A stretch of 64,000 nt of DNA from Ciceribacter lividus. GTDB taxonomy: Bacteria > Pseudomonadota > Alphaproteobacteria > Rhizobiales > Rhizobiaceae. The notes under the pieces were generated by a model that was not told where the DNA came from, did no database searches, and saw only the letters and a program-made list of their open reading frames with translations. Both the position numbers and the translations under genes were made by a program. This document shows, in pieces, positions 17,925 through 27,220 of this stretch (positions are counted from its first letter, which is position 1; every line of letters starts with the position of its first letter). The stretch lies in contig NZ_QPIX01000006.1 of the NCBI RefSeq assembly GCF_003337715.1, positions 124,001 to 188,000 on the forward strand, in the 5' to 3' direction.

Positions 17925-18968
17925 TCAGGGCTTCGGCATCCAGGCCGGCATGGCGACGTCGGCATGGGCGAACTGCGGCAGCTTCACGCCGAGTTCTTCC
18001 ATGTTCTTGATGTCCTGGTCGTTCAGATCCTTCTGGGTGATCAGGGTCGGCGGCACGATGACCTGATGGCCGGGATCCTCGCCGGCGAGAAGCATGGCGA
18101 GCGCGCGGACGGAAACCTGACCGACAACGGCCGGATTCGTAGCTGCGGTCGCTGCCCACGCAGAGCCCGGCTCGCGCATGGCGGCAATGTCCGAAGTCGA
18201 GATGTCGGCCGAATAGATCTTTACGCTGGAAGAGAGACCTGCCTCGTCGACCGCGATCTTCACGCCCTTGGCGAATTCGTCATAGGGCGCAAACATCACG
18301 GTGATGTCCGGATTTGCCGAAATCACCGAACGGGCCTGATTGGCTACGGAATTGGCGATCGGATTGTCCATGGTACCGAACTGCGCGGCTTCGTTGATGC
18401 CGGGGTACTTCGCCTTGAAGGCCTTCCAGGTCTCGTCGCGGCGGTCGAGCGGCGCGATGCCGGCAACATAGACATATCCGGCCTTGAAGCTTTCGCCGTT
18501 GTCTTTGATCGCCTGTTCGAGGGCGAGGCGGGCAAGGTCGCGGTCGGACTGCTCGATCTGCGGAATCTTCTCGTTTTCGACGTTGACGTCGAAGGCGACG
18601 ACCTTGATACCCGCGTCAACCGCGCGCTGCGCAGCTTCCTTCATCGATTCCGTCAGACCGTGCTGGATGATGATCCCCTGCACGCCGAGGGCAATCGCCT
18701 GATCGACCATGTCCGCCTGGAGCGCTGCATCCTGGCGGCTGTCGAGGACCTGCAACTGCACGCCCAGCGCCTTGGCCTGCGCTTCGACGCCGGCGAGGTA
18801 CGACTGGAAGAAGTCACCGGTCGAAAGATATCGCACCAGTGCGATCTTAACGTCGCTGGGCTTGTCGAAGGGCTTCGGCATATCGGCAGCCAGGGACGGT
18901 ACCGCGAATGCCGCCGCCCCCAACAGCCCGAGCGTCCATTTGCCCAGAGTTCTCCTATTGATGTTCAT
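17925..18968 (-). CDS. Sugar ABC transporter substrate-binding protein (ribose/RbsB type)
   Basis: About 347 residues from the ATG with GGAGGAGACTG upstream. A twin-arginine-like or Sec signal (NINRRTLGKWTLGLLGAAAF, cut after SLAA) is followed by a type I periplasmic binding fold. Typical strands are KIALVRYLSTGDFFQSYLAG, ADMVDQAIALGVQGIIIQHG and the second-lobe MFAPYDEFAKG. It is the last gene of an operon with permease and ATPase, divergent from mtnK. RbsB-type proteins bind free aldoses and related small sugars; methylthioribose, 5-deoxyribose or apiose are candidates given the kinase/isomerase across the promoter (inference). Confidence 0.88.
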   Translation of the reverse strand: MNINRRTLGKWTLGLLGAAAFAVPSLAADMPKPFDKPSDVKIALVRYLSTGDFFQSYLAGVEAQAKALGVQLQVLDSRQDAALQADMVDQAIALGVQGIIIQHGLTESMKEAAQRAVDAGIKVVAFDVNVENEKIPQIEQSDRDLARLALEQAIKDNGESFKAGYVYVAGIAPLDRRDETWKAFKAKYPGINEAAQFGTMDNPIANSVANQARSVISANPDITVMFAPYDEFAKGVKIAVDEAGLSSSVKIYSADISTSDIAAMREPGSAWAATAATNPAVVGQVSVRALAMLLAGEDPGHQVIVPPTLITQKDLNDQDIKNMEELGVKLPQFAHADVAMPAWMPKP

Positions 18969-19019
18969 TTCAGTCTCCTCCACTGGTGAACTTTGGTTAT
19001 CCGGCGGCGGATGCCGCCG

Positions 19020-20069
19020 TCAGCGTTTGCCTCTCTTCGAGAGTGCAAAGGTGAAGATCAGGGCGACGACGAGAACCGCGCCCTTGACGAAATCCTGTGT
19101 GTAGTAAGGGGCATTCATCATCGTCAGGCCCTGCAGGAGGATGCCGACGAAGAGGGCGCCGACGGCCGTTCCGAAGGCGTTCGGCTTGGCGGCTCCGAGA
19201 ACGGCGAAACCGATCAATGCGGCCGCCACGGCATCGAGCAGCAGATTGTTGCCGGAGGCGATGTCACCGCGACCGAGACGCGCCGCGAGCAGGATGCCGC
19301 CGACAGAAGCGAAGACGCCGGAGATGATATAGGCCGAAATCTTGTAGGCATTGACCGGCGCACCAGCGAGGCCGGCAGCGCGCTCGTTCGACCCGACGGC
19401 ATACATCATGCGGCCGAAGCGCGTGTACTCGAGGAAGAACCAGATTGCGATCGCGAGTACGACCAGCACCACGACCGAAACCGGCATGAGATTGGGCAGG
19501 ACAAGGTCGAAGCGATGCCGCCCGAGCGCCAGAAATGCGGGACTGAAGGACCCCGTCGCGACTGATCCGTCCGGCAGGGTCATGCCGGCCGCGATCGAGC
19601 GACCTTCGGTCGGGATGCGCTGCAGGCCGAGCAGCAGGAACATCATGCCGAGCGTCGCCAACAGGTCCGGTACGCGCATATAGACGATGATGATACCATT
19701 GACCAAGCCAACCAATACGCCGATCGCAAGGCAGACGAGTGTCGCCGTAGCGGCATCACCACCCATGACCACCATCACATAGGAAGACGCCATCATCGCT
19801 GTGGTGGCGACCGAGCCGATCGACAGATCGAAACCGCCCACGACGAGTGTTGCCGTCACTCCGAGCGCGAGAATGCCGGTGATCGATACCGATTGCAGAA
19901 TGAAGACGGCGCTCTGCGGCGAGGCAAAACCGCCGGTAACCAGCGAGAAATAGAGGACCATCCCGGCGAGAAGGACGAGAAAGCCGTATTTGATCGCCGT
20001 TTCCCTGAAGCCGGGCGCAGTCGGAAGAACGTGGGCTGAAGCCGCAGGTTTGCTCTGTTCGTTGCTCAT
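19020..20069 (-). CDS. Sugar ABC transporter permease (RbsC type)
   Basis: 349 residues with about 8-10 hydrophobic segments. The BPD_transp_2 family signature is present: VVGGFDLSIGSVATTAMMAS in the first half, and the GGILLAARLGRG...LLDAVAAALIGF coupling region near the end. Its start overlaps the end of the ATPase gene by 4 bp, so the two are translationally coupled. It forms the membrane channel of the importer that ends with the RbsB-type protein. Confidence 0.9.
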   Translation of the reverse strand: MSNEQSKPAASAHVLPTAPGFRETAIKYGFLVLLAGMVLYFSLVTGGFASPQSAVFILQSVSITGILALGVTATLVVGGFDLSIGSVATTAMMASSYVMVVMGGDAATATLVCLAIGVLVGLVNGIIIVYMRVPDLLATLGMMFLLLGLQRIPTEGRSIAAGMTLPDGSVATGSFSPAFLALGRHRFDLVLPNLMPVSVVVLVVLAIAIWFFLEYTRFGRMMYAVGSNERAAGLAGAPVNAYKISAYIISGVFASVGGILLAARLGRGDIASGNNLLLDAVAAALIGFAVLGAAKPNAFGTAVGALFVGILLQGLTMMNAPYYTQDFVKGAVLVVALIFTFALSKRGKR

Positions 20070-21583
20070 GATGTACTGACCTGTTGATGGAATTGACCGG
20101 CGATCTCCGAGAGCAAGCGCTCGACATCGATGTCGGCGTTGCGATGCTCGCCAACGATGGTCTGCTCCGACATCACAAGGATGCGGTCCGCGACCTCGAA
20201 GACTTCATCGAGTTCGGTCAGAAAGAGAATCGTGGCACGCCCGGCGGCCGAAGCACGCAGCTTTGCGCCGACATCCCGACGGGCCGCGATGTCGACCCCC
20301 TGGAAGGGCTCGTCGAGAATGAGGAGGCGCGATGGTTCCGAGAGCCAGCGCCCGACCATCACCTTTTGCTGGTTGCCGCCGGACAGCGTCTGCATCTCGT
20401 CGCGTTCGCTGCGACACACGACCCCGAGTGATGCGATCTGAGCCCGCGCCTTGGCCCGTTCGGCCCGGCGGCTTGATATACCGAAGGAGGAAAGCCTGCG
20501 CAGGAAGGGCAGACTGATGTTCTCGTAGATGTTGAAGTCGGGCACGATGCCGCTTTCCGCCCGGTCCTTGGCAACGAGAAACACCCCCCGGGCAATCGCC
20601 TGGCCGGTACTTCTCGGCGCGTAGCGCGTACCGTCGAGCATCATTTCACCCGCGGCCGGGGCTCGTGCGCCAAACAGCGTCTCCGCAAGCGCCGTCTTGC
20701 CGACGCCGACAAGACCGGTGACTGCGACGATCTCGCCGTCGCCTACCTCGAAGTCGAAGGGGCGCGACTGTTCGGAAAGCTTCAGGCCGCGGACGTTGAA
20801 AATAGACGCCCCCCGTTCCTGCACCGTCACCGCACCTGCCGAGACTTTACGTCCGAGCATGGCATTGACCGCTCCCTCGTAATCGAGGTCCGGCCCCTCG
20901 AAGCGGCCGGCGATACGACCATCCCTCAGCGACACAATGCTGTCGGCCAGTCGGCGGATATCCGACATGCGATGGGAAATATAGAGGATCGCGACCCCGT
21001 GAGCCTTCAGCCGCTCAACGAGACTGAAGAGACGCTCGGCTTCAGCAGTCGACAGCGACGATGTCGGCTCATCGAGGATCAGCACCTTCGGTTCATGCGC
21101 CATGGCGCGAGCGATTGCGACCATCTGGCGGTCGGCAAGCGTGAGGTCGTTGATGTTTGCCGCAAGGTCTATGGTCAGCCCCATGCGAGAAGCTACCTCG
21201 GCAGCCTCGCGTCGCACGCGGCGCGGATTGAACAGAAGTCTGGCCCCTCGTCCGTTCAGCCGATCAAGTGTCAGATTGGTCGCAACGTCGAGATCGGCGA
21301 CAACGCCGTCATTGATGTTCTGATGCACGGTGACGACGCCTGCCCGTATAGCCTCGGCGGGCGCCGAGGGCTCGAAGGGGCTACCCGCCAGCGTGATCTT
21401 GCCTGCGTCCTTCGTATAGACGCCGCTCAGGATACGCACCAGCGTTGATTTCCCGGCGCCGTTGGCGCCCATCAAGACCGTCACGGCACTGGCCTTGAGG
21501 CCGAGCTCCACCCCCCGAAGGACCGGTACGGCCCCGAAGGACTTGTGCACGCCCTCAACGCGAAACACTACCTGTTCGCTCAT
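20066..21583 (-). CDS. Sugar ABC transporter ATP-binding protein (RbsA type, two ATPase domains)
   Basis: 505 residues with two fused nucleotide-binding domains, as in RbsA/XylG/MglA. The first has Walker A GANGAGKST, a degenerate signature (LTLADRQMVAIARAMA) and Walker B VLILDEPTSSL. The second has GLVGVGKTA in place of the canonical Walker A, the normal LSGGNQQKVMVGRWL signature and LLILDEPFQGVD. An asymmetric second Walker A is usual here. It is the first gene of the minus-strand operon. The 146-bp divergent gap to mtnK carries a long palindrome. Confidence 0.92.
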   Translation of the reverse strand: MSEQVVFRVEGVHKSFGAVPVLRGVELGLKASAVTVLMGANGAGKSTLVRILSGVYTKDAGKITLAGSPFEPSAPAEAIRAGVVTVHQNINDGVVADLDVATNLTLDRLNGRGARLLFNPRRVRREAAEVASRMGLTIDLAANINDLTLADRQMVAIARAMAHEPKVLILDEPTSSLSTAEAERLFSLVERLKAHGVAILYISHRMSDIRRLADSIVSLRDGRIAGRFEGPDLDYEGAVNAMLGRKVSAGAVTVQERGASIFNVRGLKLSEQSRPFDFEVGDGEIVAVTGLVGVGKTALAETLFGARAPAAGEMMLDGTRYAPRSTGQAIARGVFLVAKDRAESGIVPDFNIYENISLPFLRRLSSFGISSRRAERAKARAQIASLGVVCRSERDEMQTLSGGNQQKVMVGRWLSEPSRLLILDEPFQGVDIAARRDVGAKLRASAAGRATILFLTELDEVFEVADRILVMSEQTIVGEHRNADIDVERLLSEIAGQFHQQVSTS

Positions 21584-21622
21584 TGTCTCCTCCCAATGGC
21601 GGCAAGTTAGGATAGGTTGTAA

Positions 21623-21649
21623 TCAAATGTCAAGGCTATTGACATTTGA
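21623..21649. promoter_or_regulatory. Perfect 27-bp inverted repeat between the ABC operon and mtnK
   Basis: TCAAATGTCAA (21623-21633) and TTGACATTTGA (21639-21649) are exact 11-base arms around the spacer GGCTA. The element sits between the divergent ATPase start (21583) and mtnK start (21730), where it can control both operons. The same half-site occurs before the SorC gene. Confidence 0.7.
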
Positions 21650-21729
21650 CAGAGCGACGTCTTAGCTGGGGCCACATCGCGGCACGGCGACGTGCAATGA
21701 AGCGGCGTCGTGCGCAGGAGGAGGACGAT

Positions 21730-23001
21730 ATGAACAAGCAAAGCTTCGAGGCGCTGAGCGCGGGGACGTTGCCGCATCGACTTGGCAGCAACGCTGTTTT
21801 GAAGGAAAAGATCGGGGACGATTTCACACGATGGAGTGTGCGGGAAGTCGGCGACGGCAACCTCAATCTCGTCTTCATCGTCACCGGCGCAAAGGGAGCT
21901 GCGATCGTCAAGCAGGCGCTGCCCTATGTGCGCCTCGTCGGCGAGAGCTGGCCGTTGCCGTTGAAGCGCTCCTTCTTCGAATACCACGCGCTCGTGCGTC
22001 AAGGTGCCCGCGATCCTGGCATGGTGCCGGAGATCTTCTTCTTCGATGCCGGCCAGGCGATCATCGTCATGGAGTACCTGACGCCCCACGTCATTCTGCG
22101 CCGCGCACTGATCGATGGCCGGCAATTGCCCAAGATCGGCCGCGACCTCGGCCTCTTCGTCGCTCGAACCCTCTTCCGCGGCTCGGACCTTTGCATGGTG
22201 ACGCGCGACAAGAAGACCGATATGGCGCTCTTCGCCGACAATATCGAGCTATGCGACATCACGGAAAACCTCGTGTTCTCCGATCCCTATTTCGAGGCGG
22301 AGATGAACCGCCACACCTCGCCGCAGCTCGACCCTCTCGTGGCGGAGCTTCGCGCCGATCGCGACCTGAAGGTCGAAGCGCAACGGCTGAAGCATCTCTT
22401 TTCCGCCAAGGCCGAAACGCTCTGCCACGGCGACCTGCATACCGGTTCGATCATGGTCACCGACGATGAAACCCGGGTCATCGACCCGGAATTCGCCTTC
22501 TACGGACCGATCAGCTTCGACATCGGCATGCTGCTCGCCAACTTCTGGATGAGCTATTTCTCGCAAACCGGTCACGAGTCCGCGCCCGGCGCGCGCGATG
22601 CGATGCGTACCTACCTGCTCGACACCATCGAGACGATCTGGGAAACGTTCCGCGTTGAATTCGCGAACCTTTGGCGAAGCGAGCGCGAGGGTATCCTCTA
22701 CCAGGCAAGCCTATTCGAAAACCGCGGCGACCCGCTCGGCGCCGAACAGGCGCTGAACATCGTCCTCAATGAGATTTATCACGAGATGCTGGGCTTTGCC
22801 GGCATCGAAATCCACCGCCGCATTCTCGGCCTTGCGCACAATGCCGACTTCGAGTCGATCACCGATCCCGGCCGTCGTGCCACCTGCGAAAGCAAAGCGC
22901 TGAAACTCGGGCGCCATCTCGCCGTGAACCGGCATCGCATCCCCAGCCTCAAGGACATCCGCGCCACGGCGGAGCGGCTTCAGAAGGAGACACTCGCGTG
23001 A
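21730..23001 (+). CDS. mtnK: S-methyl-5-thioribose kinase
   Basis: 423 residues from the ATG behind AGGAGGAGGA; the frame extends upstream but that part matches nothing. The protein-kinase-like fold is plain. NLNLVFIV is the glycine-loop equivalent, and [15 protein letters not shown] is typical of MtnK. The catalytic loop is [12 protein letters not shown] (H233, D235), followed by [17 protein letters not shown] for metal binding. MtnK phosphorylates methylthioribose at C1; relatives (DrdI-like) accept 5-deoxyribose. It overlaps mtnA by 4 bp and starts the five-gene operon that ends with the RuBisCO-like protein. Confidence 0.92.
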   Translation: MNKQSFEALSAGTLPHRLGSNAVLKEKIGDDFTRWSVREVGDGNLNLVFIVTGAKGAAIVKQALPYVRLVGESWPLPLKRSFFEYHALVRQGARDPGMVPEIFFFDAGQAIIVMEYLTPHVILRRALIDGRQLPKIGRDLGLFVARTLFRGSDLCMVTRDKKTDMALFADNIELCDITENLVFSDPYFEAEMNRHTSPQLDPLVAELRADRDLKVEAQRLKHLFSAKAETLCHGDLHTGSIMVTDDETRVIDPEFAFYGPISFDIGMLLANFWMSYFSQTGHESAPGARDAMRTYLLDTIETIWETFRVEFANLWRSEREGILYQASLFENRGDPLGAEQALNIVLNEIYHEMLGFAGIEIHRRILGLAHNADFESITDPGRRATCESKALKLGRHLAVNRHRIPSLKDIRATAERLQKETLA

Positions 23002-24092
23002 AAGTCGGAGAACGACACTACCATACGATCTGGCTCAACGATGATGGTCGCACCGTCGATATCATCGACCAACGCTGGTTGCCGCATGAATTCCGTGTTG
23101 TGACGCTCGAGACGGTTGCCGACGTCGCCGTCGCAATCCGCGACATGTGGGTGCGCGGGGCCCCTCTCATCGGCGTCGCCGCCGCCTATGGCGTGGCCAT
23201 CGCCATGGCAAAGGATCCGTCTGACACGCATCTCGATGCCGTCTGGGAAGAGCTGAACGAAACACGCCCGACGGCGATCAACCTGCGCTGGGCGTTGAAC
23301 GCGATGCGCGATCACCTGCGCCCCCTCGCAGAGGACGACCGCGTCGAAGCCGCCTACAGGCGCGCTACGGAAATCGCGGAGGAGGATGTCGCGCTCAATC
23401 GCGCGATCGGCGCGAACGGACTGAACGTCATCCGAGACATCGCGGCAACGAAGAAGCCGGGTGAGCCGGTACGCATCCTCACCCACTGCAATGCCGGCTG
23501 GCTTGCGACCGTTGACTACGGCACCGCGACGGCGCCGATCTACATGGCCGTCGAGGAAGGCATTCCTGTCCACGTCTACGTTGACGAGACACGCCCACGT
23601 AACCAGGGCGCCTATCTGACCGCGTGGGAAATGAACGGCCACGGCGTGCCCCACACGCTGATCGTGGACAATGCCGGCGGGCATCTGATGCAACACGGCG
23701 ATGTCGACATGGTGATTGTCGGTACCGACCGCACCACGGCCAACGGCGACGTCTGCAACAAGATCGGCACCTATCTGAAGGCGCTCGCGGCGCGCGACAA
23801 CGGCGTTCCCTTCTACGTGGCACTCCCCTCGCCCACGATCGACTGGACGGTTCATGACGGGGTCAAGGAAATCCCGATCGAGGAACGAACCGGCGACGAG
23901 GTGAGCTTCGTCCAGGGGCGCGCATCCGACGGCACGATAGCAAGCGTGCGCATTTCGCCGGAGGGCAGCCCCGCCGCCAACCCGGCCTTCGACGTCACGC
24001 CGGCGCGCCTGATAACCGGCCTCATCACGGAACGCGGCATTGCCACCCCTTCCCCGGAAGGCCTGAAGGCGCTTTTCCCCGAACGGAGCTGA
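22998..24092 (+). CDS. mtnA: S-methyl-5-thioribose-1-phosphate isomerase
   Basis: 364 residues of the eIF2B-alpha-like isomerase fold. The catalytic cysteine and aspartate motifs of MtnA are both present: [16 protein letters not shown] and [19 protein letters not shown]. The family-specific [16 protein letters not shown] is near residue 50. It turns methylthioribose 1-phosphate (or deoxyribose/ribose 1-phosphate analogues) into the 2-ketose 1-phosphate. It overlaps mtnK and is followed after 1 bp by a transketolase half, so its product probably passes to the aldolase-SDR, or to the RuBisCO-like protein. Confidence 0.93.
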   Translation: MKVGERHYHTIWLNDDGRTVDIIDQRWLPHEFRVVTLETVADVAVAIRDMWVRGAPLIGVAAAYGVAIAMAKDPSDTHLDAVWEELNETRPTAINLRWALNAMRDHLRPLAEDDRVEAAYRRATEIAEEDVALNRAIGANGLNVIRDIAATKKPGEPVRILTHCNAGWLATVDYGTATAPIYMAVEEGIPVHVYVDETRPRNQGAYLTAWEMNGHGVPHTLIVDNAGGHLMQHGDVDMVIVGTDRTTANGDVCNKIGTYLKALAARDNGVPFYVALPSPTIDWTVHDGVKEIPIEERTGDEVSFVQGRASDGTIASVRISPEGSPAANPAFDVTPARLITGLITERGIATPSPEGLKALFPERS

Positions 24093-24093
24093 G

Positions 24094-25032
24094 ATGATGA
24101 CCCTCTCAAACCAGAAGACTACCGAGGACGTAGCGCTCGGCATCCGTCGGCGCGTCTTCTTTCACACCATGAAGAACAACGGCGGCTACCTCAGCCAGGC
24201 CTGTTCGGCCGCGGAAAGTCTGGCGCTGCTTTACAACGAACTCCTGACGCTCGGCGAACCCACGCTGCCGAAGGTTCCGCTGCCCTTCCGCGGTGTGCCC
24301 TCGGCCCAGAACCCCGATGCCTTCACTGGAGCCGGCTATCACGGTCCGTTCGGGCCGCATTTCGATCGCTTCTTCATTTCGCCTGCCCACTATGCGCTCG
24401 TCATCTATTCCGCATTGATCGAGATGGGTCGGATGGATGAACACGCGCTCGACCACTTCAACAAGGACGGGGGCTCGGTCGAGATGATTGGAGCCGAACA
24501 CAGCCCCGGCATGGAAGTGACCACCGGCTCGCTGGCGCAGGGCCTCTCAATGGCCGCCGGTGTCGCTTGGGCGCGCCTCAGAAAGGACGAACCGGGCAAG
24601 GTCTGGGTCTATATGTCGGACGGCGAATTCCAGGAGGGGCAGACCTGGGAATGCCTGGCATCCATGGCCTATCACCGGATCGACAACATCCGCGTCGTCG
24701 TGGACGTGAACCGGCAGCAATGCGACGGCGCCATGTCCTCCGTGCTCGATCTCGGCGATCTCGCCGCCAGAGTGGGCGCTTTCGGCGTCACCTGCCGGTC
24801 GGTCGACGGACACGATCTCGAGGCGTTGCGCAATGCCGCGGCGAGCGCGGAAGCGGGCAAGCCACTCATTATCCTCGCCAATACCTCGCCCTATCAGGGC
24901 ATGAACTTCCTGAAGAAGCGCTTTCCTCGCCTGCACTACGTGCGGTTCAAGACTACAGAGGAGCGGTTGGAGATGCAGGCAGCGCTCGCAGCAGAACTCG
25001 GCGTCGACATGAACGCAGCGGAAAGGGCCTGA
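24094..25032 (+). CDS. Transketolase, N-terminal (ThDP-binding) subunit
   Basis: 312 residues equal to the first domain of transketolase as a separate chain. The diphosphate-binding motif is YMSDGEFQEGQTWECLASMA, ending VDVNRQQ, with serine replacing the usual first glycine of G-D-G. HSPGMEVTTGSLAQGLSMAAG is the typical active-site segment. Split transketolases in sugar clusters include apulose-4-phosphate transketolase (AptA/AptB, recalled from work on apiose catabolism). Here it is joined to mtnK-mtnA and a RuBisCO-like gene, an arrangement that suggests a non-canonical ketose phosphate substrate. Confidence 0.88.
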   Translation: MMTLSNQKTTEDVALGIRRRVFFHTMKNNGGYLSQACSAAESLALLYNELLTLGEPTLPKVPLPFRGVPSAQNPDAFTGAGYHGPFGPHFDRFFISPAHYALVIYSALIEMGRMDEHALDHFNKDGGSVEMIGAEHSPGMEVTTGSLAQGLSMAAGVAWARLRKDEPGKVWVYMSDGEFQEGQTWECLASMAYHRIDNIRVVVDVNRQQCDGAMSSVLDLGDLAARVGAFGVTCRSVDGHDLEALRNAAASAEAGKPLIILANTSPYQGMNFLKKRFPRLHYVRFKTTEERLEMQAALAAELGVDMNAAERA

Positions 25033-25034
25033 AC

Positions 25035-26036
25035 ATGGTCGAAATCGTCAATCGTCCCTATGCAAAGGCTTTCGAGACGTTCGCCACGGCGCGGCCCGAA
25101 GTGCTCTGCCTCTCGGCCGATCTCACCTCCTCCTGCGAGGTCGACGGCTTCCGTGATCGACATCCGGACCAGTTTCTTTCGCTCGGCATGGCCGAGCAGA
25201 ACATGCTCTCCTTCGCCGGCGGCCTCGCCATGCAGGGATACCGGCCGTTCATCCACACGTTCTCGGTGTTCCTCTATCGCCGGCCCTACGATCAGCTGAT
25301 CAACTCGATCGCCTATTCCAACCGCAAGGTGAGGCTGATGGGCTTCCTGCCCGGCATCACCACGCCCGGCGGGATCACCCATCAGGCGATCGAGGATATC
25401 GCGGTTCTTCGCGCAGTGCCGAACATGACCATCCTCGAAACGGGGGATGCGACGGAGGTGGAAACGGTGCTCGAGGTTGCCGACGCCGTCGACGGCCCTG
25501 TCTATGTGCGCGTCCTGCGTGGTGAGGTACCACGGCTCTTCTCCACGCCCTTCGAGTTCAACAAATTACGCGTCCTCTCGGAAGGCGACGATATTCTCGT
25601 CGTCTCCTCCGGTGTCTGTACGGAGGAAGCCCTGCGGGCCGTCCAGCCCCTGAAGGAACGCGGCATTGGCCTCATGCACCTCCATGCTTCGACGCTGAAA
25701 CCTTTCGATCGCGACGGCCTGCTGAAAGCGGCGCGCGGCAAGAAGGGTGTCGTCACGTTGGAGAACCACACGATCGTTGGCGGCCTCGGCTCGCTGGTGG
25801 CCGAAATCCTCGCGGAGGAGGGGCTCGGCATCAAGCTAAAACGTCTCGGCCTCAACGACACCTTCGCCCACGGCGCCTCAAAGCCTTACCTCATGAAGAA
25901 GTACGGGCTCGACGCCGGGGCGCTCGTTACCGCGGTCGGAGAACTGCTCGGTACGTCGCTTGAGATCGGCGAGGACGAGTTGGCGGAAATCCGCCTCGAC
26001 CACGTCCATTCGGCCCAGAAAGCGGAGGCACTCTGA
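25035..26036 (+). CDS. Transketolase, C-terminal subunit
   Basis: 333 residues covering the pyrimidine-binding and C-terminal domains. The activating glutamate lies in SLGMAEQNMLSFAGGLA. The flanking HTFSVFLYRRPYDQLINSIA and LPGITTPGGITHQAIEDIAV are typical of split transketolases and DXS-like enzymes. It begins 2 bp after the N-terminal subunit and its stop overlaps the next start by one base, so the two halves and the RuBisCO-like protein should be made together. Confidence 0.88.
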   Translation: MVEIVNRPYAKAFETFATARPEVLCLSADLTSSCEVDGFRDRHPDQFLSLGMAEQNMLSFAGGLAMQGYRPFIHTFSVFLYRRPYDQLINSIAYSNRKVRLMGFLPGITTPGGITHQAIEDIAVLRAVPNMTILETGDATEVETVLEVADAVDGPVYVRVLRGEVPRLFSTPFEFNKLRVLSEGDDILVVSSGVCTEEALRAVQPLKERGIGLMHLHASTLKPFDRDGLLKAARGKKGVVTLENHTIVGGLGSLVAEILAEEGLGIKLKRLGLNDTFAHGASKPYLMKKYGLDAGALVTAVGELLGTSLEIGEDELAEIRLDHVHSAQKAEAL

Positions 26037-27220
26037 TGGCTCCGCGCTTTACCGTCACCTATTTCGTCCGCGCTGCCGACGCGGCAGAGGCGAAGGCGCG
26101 CGCCCTCGACATCGCGCTCGAACAGACGGTCGAAATCCCGCGCGACGCGGTTCCGAAGGGTTATGTCGAAGATGAAATCCTGGGCAGGCTGGAAAACCTG
26201 GAGCAAGACCCAGCCGGACGGCCGGGCTATCTTGCGGCCATCTCCTATTCCGAGGACGATGTCGGCAACGATTTTCTACAGTTCCTCAACATTGTTTTCG
26301 GCAACAGCTCGATCAAGCCCGGCCTGAAGGTCGAGGATATCGGCCTCTCTCCCGGCATTCTTGACCTCTGCAAAGGACCGCGCCACGGCATCGCCGGGCT
26401 GCGTAGCCGGGCGGGAATTGGCGACAGCCCACTTTTGATGTCGGCGATCAAGCCGGTGGGGCTGTCGACAACGGCACTCGCCCGGCTCGCCCATGACTTC
26501 GCGCTCGGCGGAATGCATTACGTGAAGGATGACCATGGCCTCGTCGACCAGAGGACGTCGCCATTCGAAGAGCGGCTGAGGGCCTGTGTCGACGCCGTCG
26601 GCGAAGCCAACGCCAAACGTGGCGGCAGGACAAGTTATGTGCCCAACGTCACAGGTCCGGCGACGGCGGTCATCGAGCGAGCAAAGCAGGCGCAGGAAGC
26701 CGGTGCCGGCGCGGTTATGATCGCCCCCGCCCTCACCGGCTATGATGTCGTGCGTACACTTGCCGCCGATCCGGACTTTACACTTCCCATCATCTCGCAT
26801 CCCGCCTTTTCCGGCGCGAATGTCGTCTCACCGGATTGCGGCTTCTCGCACCGGACCTTCTTCGGCACCCTGCACCGGCTGATGGGCGCGGATGCTGTTA
26901 TCTACCCGAATTTCGGCGGCCGGTTCGGCTTCACCCGAGAAGAATGCCTGTCAATTGCCCGCGTCTGCGCGGCAGATATCGGCGGGCCGAAAACCATCGT
27001 CGCAGCTCCGGGCGGGGGCATGACCTTCGCCCGTCTGCCGGAAATGCGGGCGGCCTATGGCAACGACGTCATGTACCTGATCGGCGGCGCACTTCTTCAA
27101 GAGCCCGATCTCGTCGAGGCCTGCCGCCGTTTCATCGAGGCCGCGCGTGGCGCAGGCTCAGCCCGCGATAGCACGGATTCGGTAGGCGGAAGTTCCGTGC
27201 CCGGCACCGTTACCGGGTAG
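26036..27220 (+). CDS. RuBisCO-like protein (form IV)
   Basis: 394 residues with a RuBisCO large-subunit N-terminal domain and barrel. K139 (SAIKPVGLS) matches catalytic K175 of RuBisCO. K164-D165-D166-H167 matches the carbamylated K201-x-D203-E204 set, with His replacing Glu. H255 (SHPAFSG) matches H294, and loop 6 has R296 in place of K334. These changes exclude CO2 fixation but keep the metal site, as in RLPs acting on methylthioribulose 1-phosphate or 3-oxo-isoapionate 4-phosphate. It is the last gene of the mtnK-mtnA-transketolase operon. Its last codons run into a tetrapyrrole-methylase fragment on the other strand, so the C-terminal tail may be foreign. Confidence 0.92.
   Translation: MAPRFTVTYFVRAADAAEAKARALDIALEQTVEIPRDAVPKGYVEDEILGRLENLEQDPAGRPGYLAAISYSEDDVGNDFLQFLNIVFGNSSIKPGLKVEDIGLSPGILDLCKGPRHGIAGLRSRAGIGDSPLLMSAIKPVGLSTTALARLAHDFALGGMHYVKDDHGLVDQRTSPFEERLRACVDAVGEANAKRGGRTSYVPNVTGPATAVIERAKQAQEAGAGAVMIAPALTGYDVVRTLAADPDFTLPIISHPAFSGANVVSPDCGFSHRTFFGTLHRLMGADAVIYPNFGGRFGFTREECLSIARVCAADIGGPKTIVAAPGGGMTFARLPEMRAAYGNDVMYLIGGALLQEPDLVEACRRFIEAARGAGSARDSTDSVGGSSVPGTVTG

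Noticed and set aside
26036-27220. Genuine CO2-fixing RuBisCO
   Set aside because: The loop-6 lysine and the third metal ligand are replaced, the length is short, and no cbb genes are present.
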